DNA from: Acidocella sp.
GTDB lineage: Bacteria; Pseudomonadota; Alphaproteobacteria; Acetobacterales; Acetobacteraceae
Length of the DNA stretch: 64,000 nt
Direction of reading: 5' to 3'
Assembly (NCBI GenBank): GCA_026224875.1
Contig: JAMFRU010000051.1
Location: 1-64,000 of the forward strand
The translations under genes were made by a program, and so were the position numbers. The notes below the pieces were generated by a model. The model worked only from the letters and a program-made list of their open reading frames with translations. It was not told the DNA's origin and searched no databases. Shown in pieces: positions 43,261 to 52,593 of this stretch (the stretch's first letter is position 1; each line of letters starts with the position of its first letter).

Positions 43261-43329
43261 ACGCGCCGCGTCAATCTTCCCAGACGCGCCGCGTCAATCT
43301 TCCCAGACGCGCCGCGTCAATCTTCCCAG
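43261..43329. repeat. three exact 23-bp tandem repeats
   Basis: The unit acgcgccgcgtcaatcttcccag (given here in part as acgcgccgcgtcaatcttcc) occurs at 43261, 43284 and 43307 with no mismatch. The array lies between the two TetR genes, 9 bp after the second TetR stop. There is no unique spacer, so it is not a CRISPR array. Confidence 0.85.
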
Positions 43330-43337
43330 CTACAATC

Positions 43338-43913
43338 TTACATGGTTGCGAGTGCCAAAGCCGCCTCCACGCCGCTTTCCAGCATTTTCACCGAGAGTAC
43401 CGGGTCCGTCACCGCGCGGGCCATCTGCAATGTACCAAGCATGGTGCCAAAAATACCGATGGCACGGCGCGAACGCACCTCCTCCGGCATATCCACCGGC
43501 AACGCTGCCTCAAACTGCGCCAGCAGCTCCTTCAGCCGCCCGGTAAAAGCGCTACGGGTTTCTGGCTCGTGCCTGGCGATCTCGGCAATCAATGCCGCGG
43601 CGGCACAACCCAGCTCCGGCGTGTCGCGATGCACGGGCCGCAAATACGAACGCACCAGCGCCTCCAGGCTTTCACCCTTTTCCAGCAGCACGGCGCGGCG
43701 TTCCCGGCTCTGGTCCGAGGCTTCCTCCAGCGCGGCGCGCACCAGCTCCTCCTTGGAGGCAAAATGCGCATAGAACCCGCCGTGCGTTAAGCCCGCATCG
43801 GCCATCAACCCGGCAATGCCGACCGCCTCCACCCCTTCCTTGCGGAAGCGCCGGGCGGCCGTCTCCACAATACGGCGGCGGGTCTGCTCCTTATGGCCTT
43901 TGTCGAAACGCAT
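43338..43913 (-). CDS. TetR-family transcriptional regulator
   Basis: The 191-residue repressor begins MRFDKGHKEQTRRRIVETAA with the TetR DNA-binding helix region VEAVGIAGLMADAGLTHGGFYAHF, which is of the TetR_C_7/AcrR type. ATG 43913 has GGGGGAGA upstream. It is divergent from the SDR-EmrA-EmrB operon, with an inverted repeat in the shared region, so it is likely the local repressor of that pump. Confidence 0.88.
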   Translation of the reverse strand: MRFDKGHKEQTRRRIVETAARRFRKEGVEAVGIAGLMADAGLTHGGFYAHFASKEELVRAALEEASDQSRERRAVLLEKGESLEALVRSYLRPVHRDTPELGCAAAALIAEIARHEPETRSAFTGRLKELLAQFEAALPVDMPEEVRSRRAIGIFGTMLGTLQMARAVTDPVLSVKMLESGVEAALALATM

Positions 43914-43947
43914 GGCTGCTATCTCCCCCGGAATAGGAAACCGAAAT

Positions 43948-43986
43948 AAAATGATGATTGACATATAATATGATGATCGTCATTTT
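43948..43986. promoter_or_regulatory. promoter with probable TetR operator
   Basis: AAAATGATGAT (43948-43958) and ATCGTCATTTT (43976-43986) form an inverted repeat with one mismatch. Inside are TTGACA (43958-43963) and TATAAT (43964-43969), and ATTTTA or TTATAG further along can be a -10. It lies between TetR and SDR starts, so binding here would block both transcripts. Confidence 0.5.
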
Positions 43987-44023
43987 ATAGCCCGTCGTCA
44001 CCCCAAACGCAAGGATATCTCTC

Positions 44024-44848
44024 ATGTCGCAAGCGACCCCCGCAAAAGCACTGGCCCTAGGTACCGCACTCGTCACCGGCGCATCCAGCGGTATCGGCGC
44101 CGTCTATGCCGAGCGTCTGGCCAAGCGCGGTCACGACCTCATTCTGGTGGCACGTGACGAGGCCCGGCTGAATGCGGCCGCCGGCAAACTCCGCGCCGAC
44201 CACGGTATCTCCGTTCTCGTCCTGCCGGCGGATCTCAGCACGGAAGCCGGCATTTCCGCCGTTGAGCGCCGTCTGGAGAGCGACCCCTCCATTACCTTGC
44301 TCGTGAACAATGCCGGCATCGGCGTGGCGGCAACGCTCGCGGAAACGAGCACGGCCAATGTCACCGGCCTCGTCCAGCTCAACGTGCTGGCCGCCGCCCG
44401 GCTCGCCACCACCGCCGCCCGCGCCTTCACCCCGCGCGGCCATGGCACCATCGTCAACATCGCCTCGGTGCTCGGTCTCGTCGCTGAGCTCTTCAACCCC
44501 GTCTACAACGCCACCAAGGCCTTCGTGCTCAGCCTGTCGCAGAATATGCATCGCGAACTTTCCCCCAGCGGCATCCGCGTACAGGCGGTCCTCCCCGGCA
44601 TCACCCGCACCGAGATTTTCGAGCGCGCAGGCGGCAATATCGCAGCCTACCCGCCGGAAATGATCATGGAAGTGCATGAGATGGTCGATGCCGCCCTCTC
44701 CGGGCTCGACCAGGGCGAAATCGTCACCATCCCCTCCCTGCCCGACGCCGGTGATTTCGAAACCTTTACCCAGGCCCGCCTGGCTTTGGGCCCCAACCTC
44801 TCGCGCAACCATGCCGCGCCGCGCTACCGGGTGAGTGTCCCGGCATGA
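44024..44848 (+). CDS. short-chain dehydrogenase/reductase (SDR)
   Basis: The 274-residue SDR has LVTGASSGIGAVYAERLAK, NNAGIGVAATLAE, Ser in NIASVLG and YNATKAFVL as the active-site set. It is the first gene of an operon with EmrA- and EmrB-like genes, and its stop overlaps the EmrA ATG (ATGA). SDRs beside pumps may modify the exported compound; its substrate is unknown. Confidence 0.9.
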   Translation: MSQATPAKALALGTALVTGASSGIGAVYAERLAKRGHDLILVARDEARLNAAAGKLRADHGISVLVLPADLSTEAGISAVERRLESDPSITLLVNNAGIGVAATLAETSTANVTGLVQLNVLAAARLATTAARAFTPRGHGTIVNIASVLGLVAELFNPVYNATKAFVLSLSQNMHRELSPSGIRVQAVLPGITRTEIFERAGGNIAAYPPEMIMEVHEMVDAALSGLDQGEIVTIPSLPDAGDFETFTQARLALGPNLSRNHAAPRYRVSVPA

Positions 44849-45924
44849 GCGGCGCTACCCACCCCGGCGCCATCCCCGGCCAGCGCGCCGGGGGGGTACG
44901 CCTCAACCGCAAATCGCTTCTCTTCGCCGGCGCTGGCCTGCTCACCCTGGCCGCCATTGTCTATGGCGCAAACTACTGGGCCACCGGGCGGTTCCTGCAA
45001 AGTACCGATGACGCCTATGTCGGCGGCGATGTTTCCGCCCTCGCCCCGCAGGTGAGCGGGCAGATCGCCCAGGTCTCGGTAACCGACAACGAAACCGTAC
45101 ACGCCGGCCAGCTCCTGGTGCAGCTCGACGACCGCCCCTACCGCGCCGCCCTCGCCCAGGCCGATGCCAACGTCGCAGGTGCCAAGGCCGCTTTGGCCAA
45201 TCTCGACGCCACGGAAAACCTCCAGCAATCGGTCGTCGCCGAGGCGCAGACCGACATCACCGCCGCCGATGCCGCCGTGGGTCTGGCCCGCTTGAATCAG
45301 TCCCGTTACGCCCGCCTCGCCGCCAGCAGCGCCGGCACCGAACAGGACGCGCAAACCGCCAATGCCACTCTGGCCCAAAACACCGCCGCCGCCCAAAAAA
45401 CCCGCGCCGCGCTGGCGGCCGAAATCGCCCGCCTCGCCGTCATCGAAACCCAGAAAACCCAAGCCCAGGCCAGCCTCGCCGGCGCCCAGGCCAGCCGCGA
45501 TGTGGCCGCATTGAACGAGCAATACACGCGCATCGTCGCCCCGTTTGACGGCGTAGTCGGCGACCGCGCCGCGCATGTCGGCGACTACGCCTCCGCCGGC
45601 TCGCAACTGCTCTCGCTGGTGCCTACGCAAGGCCTCTGGGTCGATGCCAATTTCAAGGAAGACCAACTGGCTCACATGCAGCCCGGTCAGAACGTCAGCA
45701 TCGTCGCGGACATCGCGCCCGGGGTAAAAATCACCGGCCATGTCGGCAGCCTCTCGCCCGCTTCCGGCGCCGTGTTCAGCCTGCTGCCGGCGCAAAACGC
45801 CACCGGCAATTTCACCAAAATCGTCCAACGCGTGCCGGTCCGCGTGCTGCTCGACGGCAACGCCGCCACCCTCGGCCTGCTGCGCCCCGGCCTCTCCGTG
45901 ACCGCGACAGTTGATACAAAATGA
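44845..45924 (+). CDS. HlyD/EmrA-family membrane fusion protein
   Basis: The 359-residue periplasmic adaptor has one N-terminal helix (LLFAGAGLLTLAAIVYGANY), the biotinyl-lipoyl hairpin start STDDAYVGGDVSALAPQVSG, a long Ala/Gln-rich coiled coil with repeated AQANLAS-type steps, and RIVAPFDGVVGDR. It joins an inner-membrane MFS pump to an outer membrane channel. It overlaps the SDR stop and the pump start (ATGA) on each side. Confidence 0.92.
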   Translation: MSGATHPGAIPGQRAGGVRLNRKSLLFAGAGLLTLAAIVYGANYWATGRFLQSTDDAYVGGDVSALAPQVSGQIAQVSVTDNETVHAGQLLVQLDDRPYRAALAQADANVAGAKAALANLDATENLQQSVVAEAQTDITAADAAVGLARLNQSRYARLAASSAGTEQDAQTANATLAQNTAAAQKTRAALAAEIARLAVIETQKTQAQASLAGAQASRDVAALNEQYTRIVAPFDGVVGDRAAHVGDYASAGSQLLSLVPTQGLWVDANFKEDQLAHMQPGQNVSIVADIAPGVKITGHVGSLSPASGAVFSLLPAQNATGNFTKIVQRVPVRVLLDGNAATLGLLRPGLSVTATVDTK

Positions 45925-47441
45925 GAGAGATCCTGCCCTTCGCGGTGATGTGCATCGGCATGTTCGCAGCCTTGCTGGACATCCAGATCGTCGCTTCGTC
46001 GCTGCAGGATATCGGCGGCGGGCTCTCCGCCGCGCAGGATGAAATCGGCTGGGTGCAGACCGCGTACCTGATCGCCGAAATCATCGTCATCCCACTCTCC
46101 GGCTGGCTCACCCGCGTGTTCTCCACGCGCTGGCTGTTCACCGCGTCAGCCGCCGGCTTCACCCTCACCAGCATGCTGTGCGGTCTGGCCTGGAACATCG
46201 ATTCCATGATCGTCTTCCGTGCGCTGCAAGGCCTGCTAGGTGCCTCGATGATCCCCACCGTCTTTACCTCCACATTTCATTACTTCCCTGGCCAAAAGCG
46301 CGTCTATGCCGCCGCCGTGGTCGGCACCATCGCCTCCATCGCCCCCACACTCGGCCCCGTCATCGGCGGCTACATCACCGATGCGCTGAACTGGCACTGG
46401 CTGTTCTACGTCAACCTCATCCCTGGTATTCTGGTCACCATCTTCTCGGCGATGCTGATCGATATCGACAAGCCCGACATCAAACTTCTGCGTGACGCCG
46501 ACTACATCGGCATCGTACTGATGGCCGTCGGCCTCGGCACTTTGGAATACACGCTGGAGGAAGGCACGCGCTGGAACTGGTTCTCCAACACCACCATAAC
46601 CACCTGCGCCTGGATTGCCGGCATCACGCTGATCAGCTTCATCACCCGCTGCCTGATGATCTCAAACCCCGTCGTCGATTTCCGCGCTCTCACCAACCGC
46701 AATTTCGCCGTGGGGTGTTTCCTATCCTTCGTAGTCGGCATTGGCATGTTCGCCACCATCTACCTCACGCCATTGTTCCTCGGCTACGTCCGCGGCTTCT
46801 CCGCCTGGCAGACCGGCGTTGCCATTTTCTCCACCGGCATCGCCTCGCTCGCCGGCGTGCCCGTATACATCTCCCTGACCAAACGCATGGACCTGCGCTG
46901 GCTCATGCTGGGCGGCATGGCCTGCTTCGGACTCGGCATGTGGAGCTTCTCCTTCATCACCAGCGATTGGGGCTGGCAGGAGCTAATGGTCCCGCAAATC
47001 CTACGCGGCTTCCCGCAGGTGTTCTGCGTCGCCCCGGCGGTCAGCTTGGGCCTCGGCAGCCTACCGCCCGCACGCCTCAAATACGCCAGCGGATTGTTCA
47101 ACATGATGCGCAATCTAGGTGGCGCTGTCGGCATCGCCATAAGCGGTGCCATCATCAACGACCGCACCAACTTCCACTTCATGGTGCTAGCCTCCAACCT
47201 AACCGCAGCCCACCCCCAGGCCCTAAACGCCCTCGCCACCCTACAACAACAAATGGGCAGCACACTAAACGCCCAGCGCGCCGCCCTACAGGAACTATGG
47301 ACCCTAACCTACGCCCAAGCCGCCACCCTGGCCTACGCCGACGCCTTCCGCGCCATAACCCTAGCCTTCGTAGCCGCCGTATGCCTCGCCCCACTACTCC
47401 GCCAAGTCACCCCGCCGGCGCAGCCGATCAACGACCATTAA
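45921..47441 (+). CDS. EmrB-type MFS drug efflux transporter (DHA2)
   Basis: The 506-residue protein has 14 hydrophobic segments, the start FAALLDIQIVASSLQDIGGG with DHA2 Asp and LGPVIGGYITDAL motif C, and a C-terminal pair of helices. With the EmrA partner it exports hydrophobic compounds across both membranes. Its upstream gene overlaps it by four bases. A long inverted repeat follows its stop. Confidence 0.93.
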   Translation: MREILPFAVMCIGMFAALLDIQIVASSLQDIGGGLSAAQDEIGWVQTAYLIAEIIVIPLSGWLTRVFSTRWLFTASAAGFTLTSMLCGLAWNIDSMIVFRALQGLLGASMIPTVFTSTFHYFPGQKRVYAAAVVGTIASIAPTLGPVIGGYITDALNWHWLFYVNLIPGILVTIFSAMLIDIDKPDIKLLRDADYIGIVLMAVGLGTLEYTLEEGTRWNWFSNTTITTCAWIAGITLISFITRCLMISNPVVDFRALTNRNFAVGCFLSFVVGIGMFATIYLTPLFLGYVRGFSAWQTGVAIFSTGIASLAGVPVYISLTKRMDLRWLMLGGMACFGLGMWSFSFITSDWGWQELMVPQILRGFPQVFCVAPAVSLGLGSLPPARLKYASGLFNMMRNLGGAVGIAISGAIINDRTNFHFMVLASNLTAAHPQALNALATLQQQMGSTLNAQRAALQELWTLTYAQAATLAYADAFRAITLAFVAAVCLAPLLRQVTPPAQPINDH

Positions 47442-47638
47442 AAAAGGCTGGGGCTCTGCCCCTCGACCCCGCTGGGGCCTGAGGCCCCAGACCCCCGCTA
47501 CTGAAGACTTAAAAAAGAGGCCTGCCTCCGTGCTGTTTCAAACAGCATAGTGGCAGGCCTCTTTTATAAGTCTTCAACTAATGGGGTCTGGGCCTCAGGC
47601 CCAGTGGGGGTCGAGGGGGCAAAGCCCCTCGCCTTTTT
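47442..47638. terminator. 197-bp nested inverted repeat, bidirectional terminator
   Basis: Outer arms 47442-47495 and 47583-47638 share ggcctgaggcc and ccccagac/gtctggg text; an inner 24-bp stem 47503-47526 and 47552-47575 (gaagactt..gaggcctgcc / ggcaggcctc..aagtcttc) is nearly perfect; the loop holds TGCTGTT-TCA-AACAGCA. It covers the whole gap between the convergent EmrB and OprB-like genes and ends in A/T runs on both sides, so it can stop transcription in both directions. Confidence 0.85.
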
Positions 47639-49010
47639 AAAACGTCGTGCTCATCCGCGCGCCGATGACGAGTTCGTTGCGCAGGTTGTGCGTGCCATCA
47701 TTCGGGTCCAGCACGCCGCCGCCGGGGTTCACGACATATTGAATGTCGGGCTGCACGTTCAGCCAGGGGGTTACCGCGGCCTGATAGGTCAGCTCGAATA
47801 ATTCTTCCGTGTTCTGCCGCGGCAATCCGGAATCCACATCCAGCCCGGCGGCGCGGCTGCTCACCTTGCCGATGCCGAAGTCGAGGCCGGCGGTATCGTT
47901 GTCACGCCCCGGAATCGGTGCCGCCACGGTCACGCCACCATTGAAGAAGAAGCTGATGAAATTCTGAGTGCTCGGCGCGCCCATGACGCGGCCGAACACG
48001 TTAACGTTCTGCGACGAATTTTTGGCGTTTTGCCAAACCGTCTGATCGATCACGGCGTAGAGGCTGTAATTGCCATGATGCATTTTCGGGTTGCCGTTGC
48101 TATCGGTATCCGCGAGCGAAAGCCCATCGGTGCCGTAGCGCTGGTCGGAGAAGGCGCCGCTATCGTACCAACCGCCGAGTTTATACGTGCCGGCCAGGCC
48201 GAACGGGGTCGCGGAATACTGGTATTCGGCAATCCACAACGCGCCGGTGTTCAGGTTGAACTTGCCCCCGTTGCGGTCGAGCTGCTGCGCATCATCGCCA
48301 AACGCGCCGCCGCCGGGATTATCGTCGAACACGCCGGCCAGGATCGCCTGGTTGGGCGTCGGCTTGAACTGCACGCGCACGCCGAGCGAGGCGAGCGGAT
48401 AGGCCGGGCCGCCACCGTAAAGATCATCGGAAGGCACCAGCGGCCAGCCGGCCATGGTATTGACGAAGAGCGCTGAATAGGTGCTGCCCATGAATTCATT
48501 ATCGATGCTCTGCTGACCGATCTTGATATCGAACAAGCCCTTGTCGAAGCTCTGGTCGTACCACATCTCCCACAGCCACGAGCCGTCCTCGCCTTCATTG
48601 CCGTTGGCCGCCTGAAGGTTGTCGAGATACGGGCCGGACAGCGACTGCCCATGCAGTTGCAGCCCGGTGATATGGAACAACCCGCCCTGCAGGCCGAACG
48701 CCTTGCCGGTATCGACCTCCAGCGTGCCGGTGGTCACACCCTGCATCGTCGCACCGTTCTTCACACCGCCGGAGGCTGCATCGAGCAGGTTTTCGCTATC
48801 ATTGATGCTGACGGTGATACCATGGTTATCGAGCGCCGAACGCACGCCGCCCGGATCGCCCAGGAGTTCCGAGCGCGTCCAGATATCGCCGGCGTACGGC
48901 GCTGGTGTCGTCTGTGCCAAAGCCGGTGCCGCTCCCAAAATCCCAAGCCCTGCTGCGAGCGAAATTGCAGACAAGTGCCCACGCATCCAAAATTGATTGG
49001 ATTTTCCCAT
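47637..49010 (-). CDS. carbohydrate-selective porin, OprB family
   Basis: The 457-residue outer membrane protein has a signal peptide (SAISLAAGLGILGAAPALAQ) and OprB features: GLFHITGLQLHGQS, DIKIGQQSIDNEFMGS and the porin end ELVIGARMSTTF with terminal Phe. It would allow solutes across the outer membrane. It follows efeB by 41 bp with AGGAGAAGG before the ATG. Next to iron-uptake genes, it may serve iron complexes rather than sugars. Confidence 0.9.
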   Translation of the reverse strand: MGKSNQFWMRGHLSAISLAAGLGILGAAPALAQTTPAPYAGDIWTRSELLGDPGGVRSALDNHGITVSINDSENLLDAASGGVKNGATMQGVTTGTLEVDTGKAFGLQGGLFHITGLQLHGQSLSGPYLDNLQAANGNEGEDGSWLWEMWYDQSFDKGLFDIKIGQQSIDNEFMGSTYSALFVNTMAGWPLVPSDDLYGGGPAYPLASLGVRVQFKPTPNQAILAGVFDDNPGGGAFGDDAQQLDRNGGKFNLNTGALWIAEYQYSATPFGLAGTYKLGGWYDSGAFSDQRYGTDGLSLADTDSNGNPKMHHGNYSLYAVIDQTVWQNAKNSSQNVNVFGRVMGAPSTQNFISFFFNGGVTVAAPIPGRDNDTAGLDFGIGKVSSRAAGLDVDSGLPRQNTEELFELTYQAAVTPWLNVQPDIQYVVNPGGGVLDPNDGTHNLRNELVIGARMSTTF

Positions 49011-49051
49011 TACCTTCTCCTGTTTCGTCTATGTTTAAATTAAGCTCTCGG

Positions 49052-50296
49052 TTAAGCCGCCTCGAATAATCCCTGGCCGATATAGCCACCCTTTTCGACA
49101 CCCGGCGGGCAGGCGAAAATCGCGCTGCCGACATGTGTCGTGAACTGGTTGAGCGCATCTATTTTCGACATCTTGTCGAAGAGTTTCACAAACCCGGTGC
49201 GCGGGTCCTTCTGGTAAGACTGAAAAAACAGTCCGGAATCGTATTCAACGCCCTGGTGCCAGGGTGGCCAGCGTTCGGCCACGAAACTGGCACCGTCGTT
49301 GTATGAATAAGACCGCCGCAAAATCTGTGTGCCGTCATTATTCACAGGTGCAGCCAGCCGCACATGCGCATTCTCGGCAATCACGTAATTGCCGTCCTTG
49401 TCCGTGGCGTTGAAATCCGGCGCATCGAACTCGTGCTTGCCACCCAATGGCGCGCCGCTGGCCTTGGCACGGCCAAACGTCTGTTCCTGGAAGGCAACGC
49501 GCATGCGGTCCCAATGCTCCAGTGCGATGCGGATGCGCCGCGCCACCATATAGCTACCGCCTTGCATCCAGCCCGCATCATCAGCCCACACCGCCTGTTG
49601 CAGCGGCGTACCAGTCGGGTTCATCGTGCCGTCTTTAAAACCCATCAAGTTACGCGCCGTGCCCTTGGTTTTGGTGCCGGTCGAAAACCCGCTCTGCACC
49701 CATTTCAACGTCGCCGTGCCATAGGCCATCCGCGCCAGCTGCCGCACAGCATGGAACGCCACCTGCGCATCATCGGCACAGGCCTGCACACATATGGCGC
49801 CGCCAGTTTGTCCCTCAACCAGCTGGTCGCCATTGAACCCCGGCAGATCCACCAGCGCCGCCGGACGCTTCGCCGCAATCCCGTAACGGTCCTTGCCCGC
49901 AAAGCTAAACATATCGGGACCAAAACCAAAAGTAATGGTCAGGTTCGAAGGGTTGAGCCCCACGGCCTCGCCACTATCCAAAGGCGGCCTATCATCATCC
50001 TGCTCGCCCGGCACGGCCGCCAGCCCGGCGCTCATGCGCGCCGCGGCCACCGTCCAGTTTTGCAGCATGATGATAACGTCCTGGCGGCTGTCCGTCGCCA
50101 GGTCGAAAGAGCCAAAATACAGACTGCTCTGCATCGGCGTGGCAATGCCGGCCTGGTGTGGGCCGTAAAACGGCACCACACCTTGAGCCACATCATGCGC
50201 CTCGGCGGGCCGCGCTACTGACGCCGCGGCAATGCCACCCGCCAGCCCGCCGGCGACACCAAAGAATCCGCGCCGAGATGGTCCCTTGTCGATCAT
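49052..50296 (-). CDS. efeB: EfeB/Dyp-type heme peroxidase, Tat exported
   Basis: The 414-residue protein has a twin-arginine signal SRRGFFGVAGGLAGG (R8-R9) and Dyp-peroxidase motifs: GFKDGTMNP with the GxxDG catalytic segment, and HVRLAAPVNNDGTQILRRSY downstream. EfeB oxidises or releases heme iron in the periplasm, normally with EfeU and EfeO; these are not adjacent. Its ATG overlaps the propeller stop (ATGA), so the beta-propeller and EfeB are coupled. Confidence 0.92.
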   Translation of the reverse strand: MIDKGPSRRGFFGVAGGLAGGIAAASVARPAEAHDVAQGVVPFYGPHQAGIATPMQSSLYFGSFDLATDSRQDVIIMLQNWTVAAARMSAGLAAVPGEQDDDRPPLDSGEAVGLNPSNLTITFGFGPDMFSFAGKDRYGIAAKRPAALVDLPGFNGDQLVEGQTGGAICVQACADDAQVAFHAVRQLARMAYGTATLKWVQSGFSTGTKTKGTARNLMGFKDGTMNPTGTPLQQAVWADDAGWMQGGSYMVARRIRIALEHWDRMRVAFQEQTFGRAKASGAPLGGKHEFDAPDFNATDKDGNYVIAENAHVRLAAPVNNDGTQILRRSYSYNDGASFVAERWPPWHQGVEYDSGLFFQSYQKDPRTGFVKLFDKMSKIDALNQFTTHVGSAIFACPPGVEKGGYIGQGLFEAA

Positions 50297-51420
50297 TTTG
50301 CCTCAACAACCGTGTTCACATCGTCCTCGACATAATAGAAGCCTTTACCCGACGGATTCATAACGATCCCAAACAAATCTCCGGAGCCGGGCGGGGTCTG
50401 CGCCTCATCCGTATCCAGCGCCGCGGTATCAACCTGCTTGCCGGTCGCGGGATCAACCTCGACCACGTAGCCATCAAGCCCGTTCACCACCAGCAGATTG
50501 CCATTCGGCGCCGTCGCCAAAGCCAGCGGCCGGTTCAGCTTGCCGCCCTTGGTCACCACCGTGCCGGTACCGGCACTGTCAGTGCGCGTCGCGGCATCAG
50601 CGATTTTCACAACCTGGTTGTTGATCGCATCGGAGACATAGAGCTCGCCATTCTTGCCCAAAGCCAGACCCGTCGGCCCAATCAGGAACACGCTCGCATC
50701 AGGCGTGGAAGAGAAGCCGCTGCCGATTACGGTCTTGCTTGTCACCACCGGCGCCTTGCCATCGGCAATCTCCAAACCAATGCGCAGCACAGTCGCCGTG
50801 TTCTTCACCGCCGTGTTGGCACCGCCCGTTCCGAAGCCGACGTTGCTGACGAACAAAGTCGCGGTATCGCCATTATCGATCCAGGCCATATTGCCCCAGG
50901 GATCGGCAATGTCGGCGTCAGTGATCGTGCCCGCAACCGAGCCCTTGGAATCCAGAATGATCAGGCAGCCCTGACCCAAAGTTTTGCTCGTGCCATCGGT
51001 GCTGGGCGCGCTACCCACAATCACCCAGCCGGATTTCAGCACCGCCAGCGCGGTGGTCAGGCCGACGCCGCCCGGGCAGCCGGCCAGTGTCGCCGGAATG
51101 GTCGCGAATGTGGTCATCTTGCCGGTGGCCGGGCTGTAATTGATAATGGTGGTGCCCAGACCCTGCAGATTGCCCTTGTTGTTGAAATTATCGACCAGCA
51201 GGTCGCCCTTGGTCAGGCCGCCGACGGTCGCCGGCACGGTGGCCATGGCATAGGGGTTCTGGTCGCCATTCTCCGGCACGGCGGAGGTGGCGAGGTGATG
51301 CGTCTTGATGCCGCTGAGGTAAGAGCCGGTATCGGCCTGCGCATGCATCGGCAGGGCCACGGCCAAAGCCAGGCAGGATGCCGCAGCAAGCAAAGTTGAA
51401 GAGGTTTTACGTGTCGTCAT
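50293..51420 (-). CDS. secreted beta-propeller (NHL/YncE-like) protein
   Basis: The 375-residue protein has a Sec signal (TLLAAASCLALAVALPMHAQA) and about six blades of the type PTGLALGKNGELYVSDAINN and ATAPNGNLLVVNGLDGYVVEVD. Such propellers act as scaffolds or ligand binders in the periplasm. GGGAGA precedes the ATG at 51420. It is coupled to efeB and may be an EfeO-like partner in function, but this is inference. A Fur-like palindrome lies 31 bp before its ATG. Confidence 0.85.
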   Translation of the reverse strand: MTTRKTSSTLLAAASCLALAVALPMHAQADTGSYLSGIKTHHLATSAVPENGDQNPYAMATVPATVGGLTKGDLLVDNFNNKGNLQGLGTTIINYSPATGKMTTFATIPATLAGCPGGVGLTTALAVLKSGWVIVGSAPSTDGTSKTLGQGCLIILDSKGSVAGTITDADIADPWGNMAWIDNGDTATLFVSNVGFGTGGANTAVKNTATVLRIGLEIADGKAPVVTSKTVIGSGFSSTPDASVFLIGPTGLALGKNGELYVSDAINNQVVKIADAATRTDSAGTGTVVTKGGKLNRPLALATAPNGNLLVVNGLDGYVVEVDPATGKQVDTAALDTDEAQTPPGSGDLFGIVMNPSGKGFYYVEDDVNTVVEAK

Positions 51421-51450
51421 CGTCAGTCTCCCAGTGTTCATTAATGGCAA

Positions 51451-51465
51451 TGCAAATTATTCGCA
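51451..51465 (-). promoter_or_regulatory. Fur-like iron box
   Basis: TGCAAATTATTCGCA is an inverted repeat TGC-AAT-T-ATT-GCA with one mismatch. It resembles alphaproteobacterial Fur/Mur-type boxes. It is 31-45 bp upstream of the propeller-efeB-porin unit and downstream of fbpC. Confidence 0.5.
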
Positions 51466-51514
51466 ACACAACAAGAAAAAAATTTGGCGGTTATTTACGC
51501 TTTTTCGGCCGCAT

Positions 51515-52591
51515 TTAAGTCATGGCGGCCTCCGTTCCGGCGCCGCTCACCGGGGCGGGATAGGCCACAACCTTGCCCTCCACCGTCAGCCATACTTTGG
51601 CACCCGGCGGCGGCACGGCCTGGCTGAATACGCGGGCCGTAACATCACCGGCCAGCGCCCCTTCCAGCCCGAGCGTCACCACGGCGTCACGGCCATAGAA
51701 CGCCACATCCTTCAGCAGCGCCGGCACCGCATTCAGCGCCCCAGCGCTACCCAGCCGTATCTGCTCGGGCCGGATCATCACTGAAACCGGCCCCGTCAGC
51801 CCCGCCGCCGCCAGGGTCAAAGCGCCCAGCGCGCAATGCACGCGCCCGGCCTCGGCAATGCCGGGGCAAAACACCGCATCGCCCACGAAATCGGCCACGT
51901 AAGGGCTCGCCGGCCGGTGGTACAACTCCTCCGGCGTGCTCATCTGCGCCAGCACCCCGTGCTGCAGCACACCCACGCGCTCACCCATGGAAAGCGCCTC
52001 CTCCTGGTCATGCGTCACCAGAATCGCGGTCGCCCCGGCGGCCCGAATGGCGCGCGCCACCGCCTCGCGTGTCTCCACCCGCAAGCCGGCATCGAGCGCC
52101 GAGAACGGCTCATCCAGCAGCAGCAGTTTTGGCGAGGGCGCCAACGCGCGGGCCAGTGCCACACGCTGCTGCTCGCCGCCCGAAAGATTTTGCGGCGCGC
52201 GGTCGGCGTAATGGCCGGGCAACCCGACGAGGGCCAGCAACTCGGCCACCCGGAAGCGTGCCTTGCGTTCAATCCGGCTCAGGCCAAACGTAATATTATC
52301 CGCCACACAAAGATGCGGAAACAACGCCCCCTCTTGCGCCACATAGCCAATGCCGCGCTGCTCCGGCGGCTTGGCAAACGAGGCCGCCGCGAGCAGCTCA
52401 TGCCCCAGCCTTATCTCGCCACCATTCAGCTTTTCGAAGCCCGCGATCAGCCGCAGCAAAGTCGTTTTGCCGCTGCCCGAGGCGCCCAGAATAGCCACCA
52501 GCTCGCCGGTACCCACCTGAAAATTGATCCCGCGCAGCACCTCAACCGTGCCGATGAATTTGGTCAGGCGAATAACATCAAGCAGCGCCAT
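51515..52591 (-). CDS. fbpC: ferric iron ABC transporter ATP-binding protein
   Basis: The 358-residue ATPase has Walker A GASGSGKTT (36-44), signature LSGGEQQR (136-143) and Walker B LLLLDEP (157-163), and a C-terminal TOBE-like regulatory domain. It powers ferric-ion import with the FbpB permease and FbpA binding protein encoded upstream. Its ATG lies two bases after the fbpB stop. Confidence 0.93.
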   Translation of the reverse strand: MALLDVIRLTKFIGTVEVLRGINFQVGTGELVAILGASGSGKTTLLRLIAGFEKLNGGEIRLGHELLAAASFAKPPEQRGIGYVAQEGALFPHLCVADNITFGLSRIERKARFRVAELLALVGLPGHYADRAPQNLSGGEQQRVALARALAPSPKLLLLDEPFSALDAGLRVETREAVARAIRAAGATAILVTHDQEEALSMGERVGVLQHGVLAQMSTPEELYHRPASPYVADFVGDAVFCPGIAEAGRVHCALGALTLAAAGLTGPVSVMIRPEQIRLGSAGALNAVPALLKDVAFYGRDAVVTLGLEGALAGDVTARVFSQAVPPPGAKVWLTVEGKVVAYPAPVSGAGTEAAMT

Positions 52592-52593
52592 GT

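Noticed and set aside
43261-43329. Possible CRISPR array
   Set aside because: The three repeats are directly tandem, without unique spacers, and no cas genes are present.
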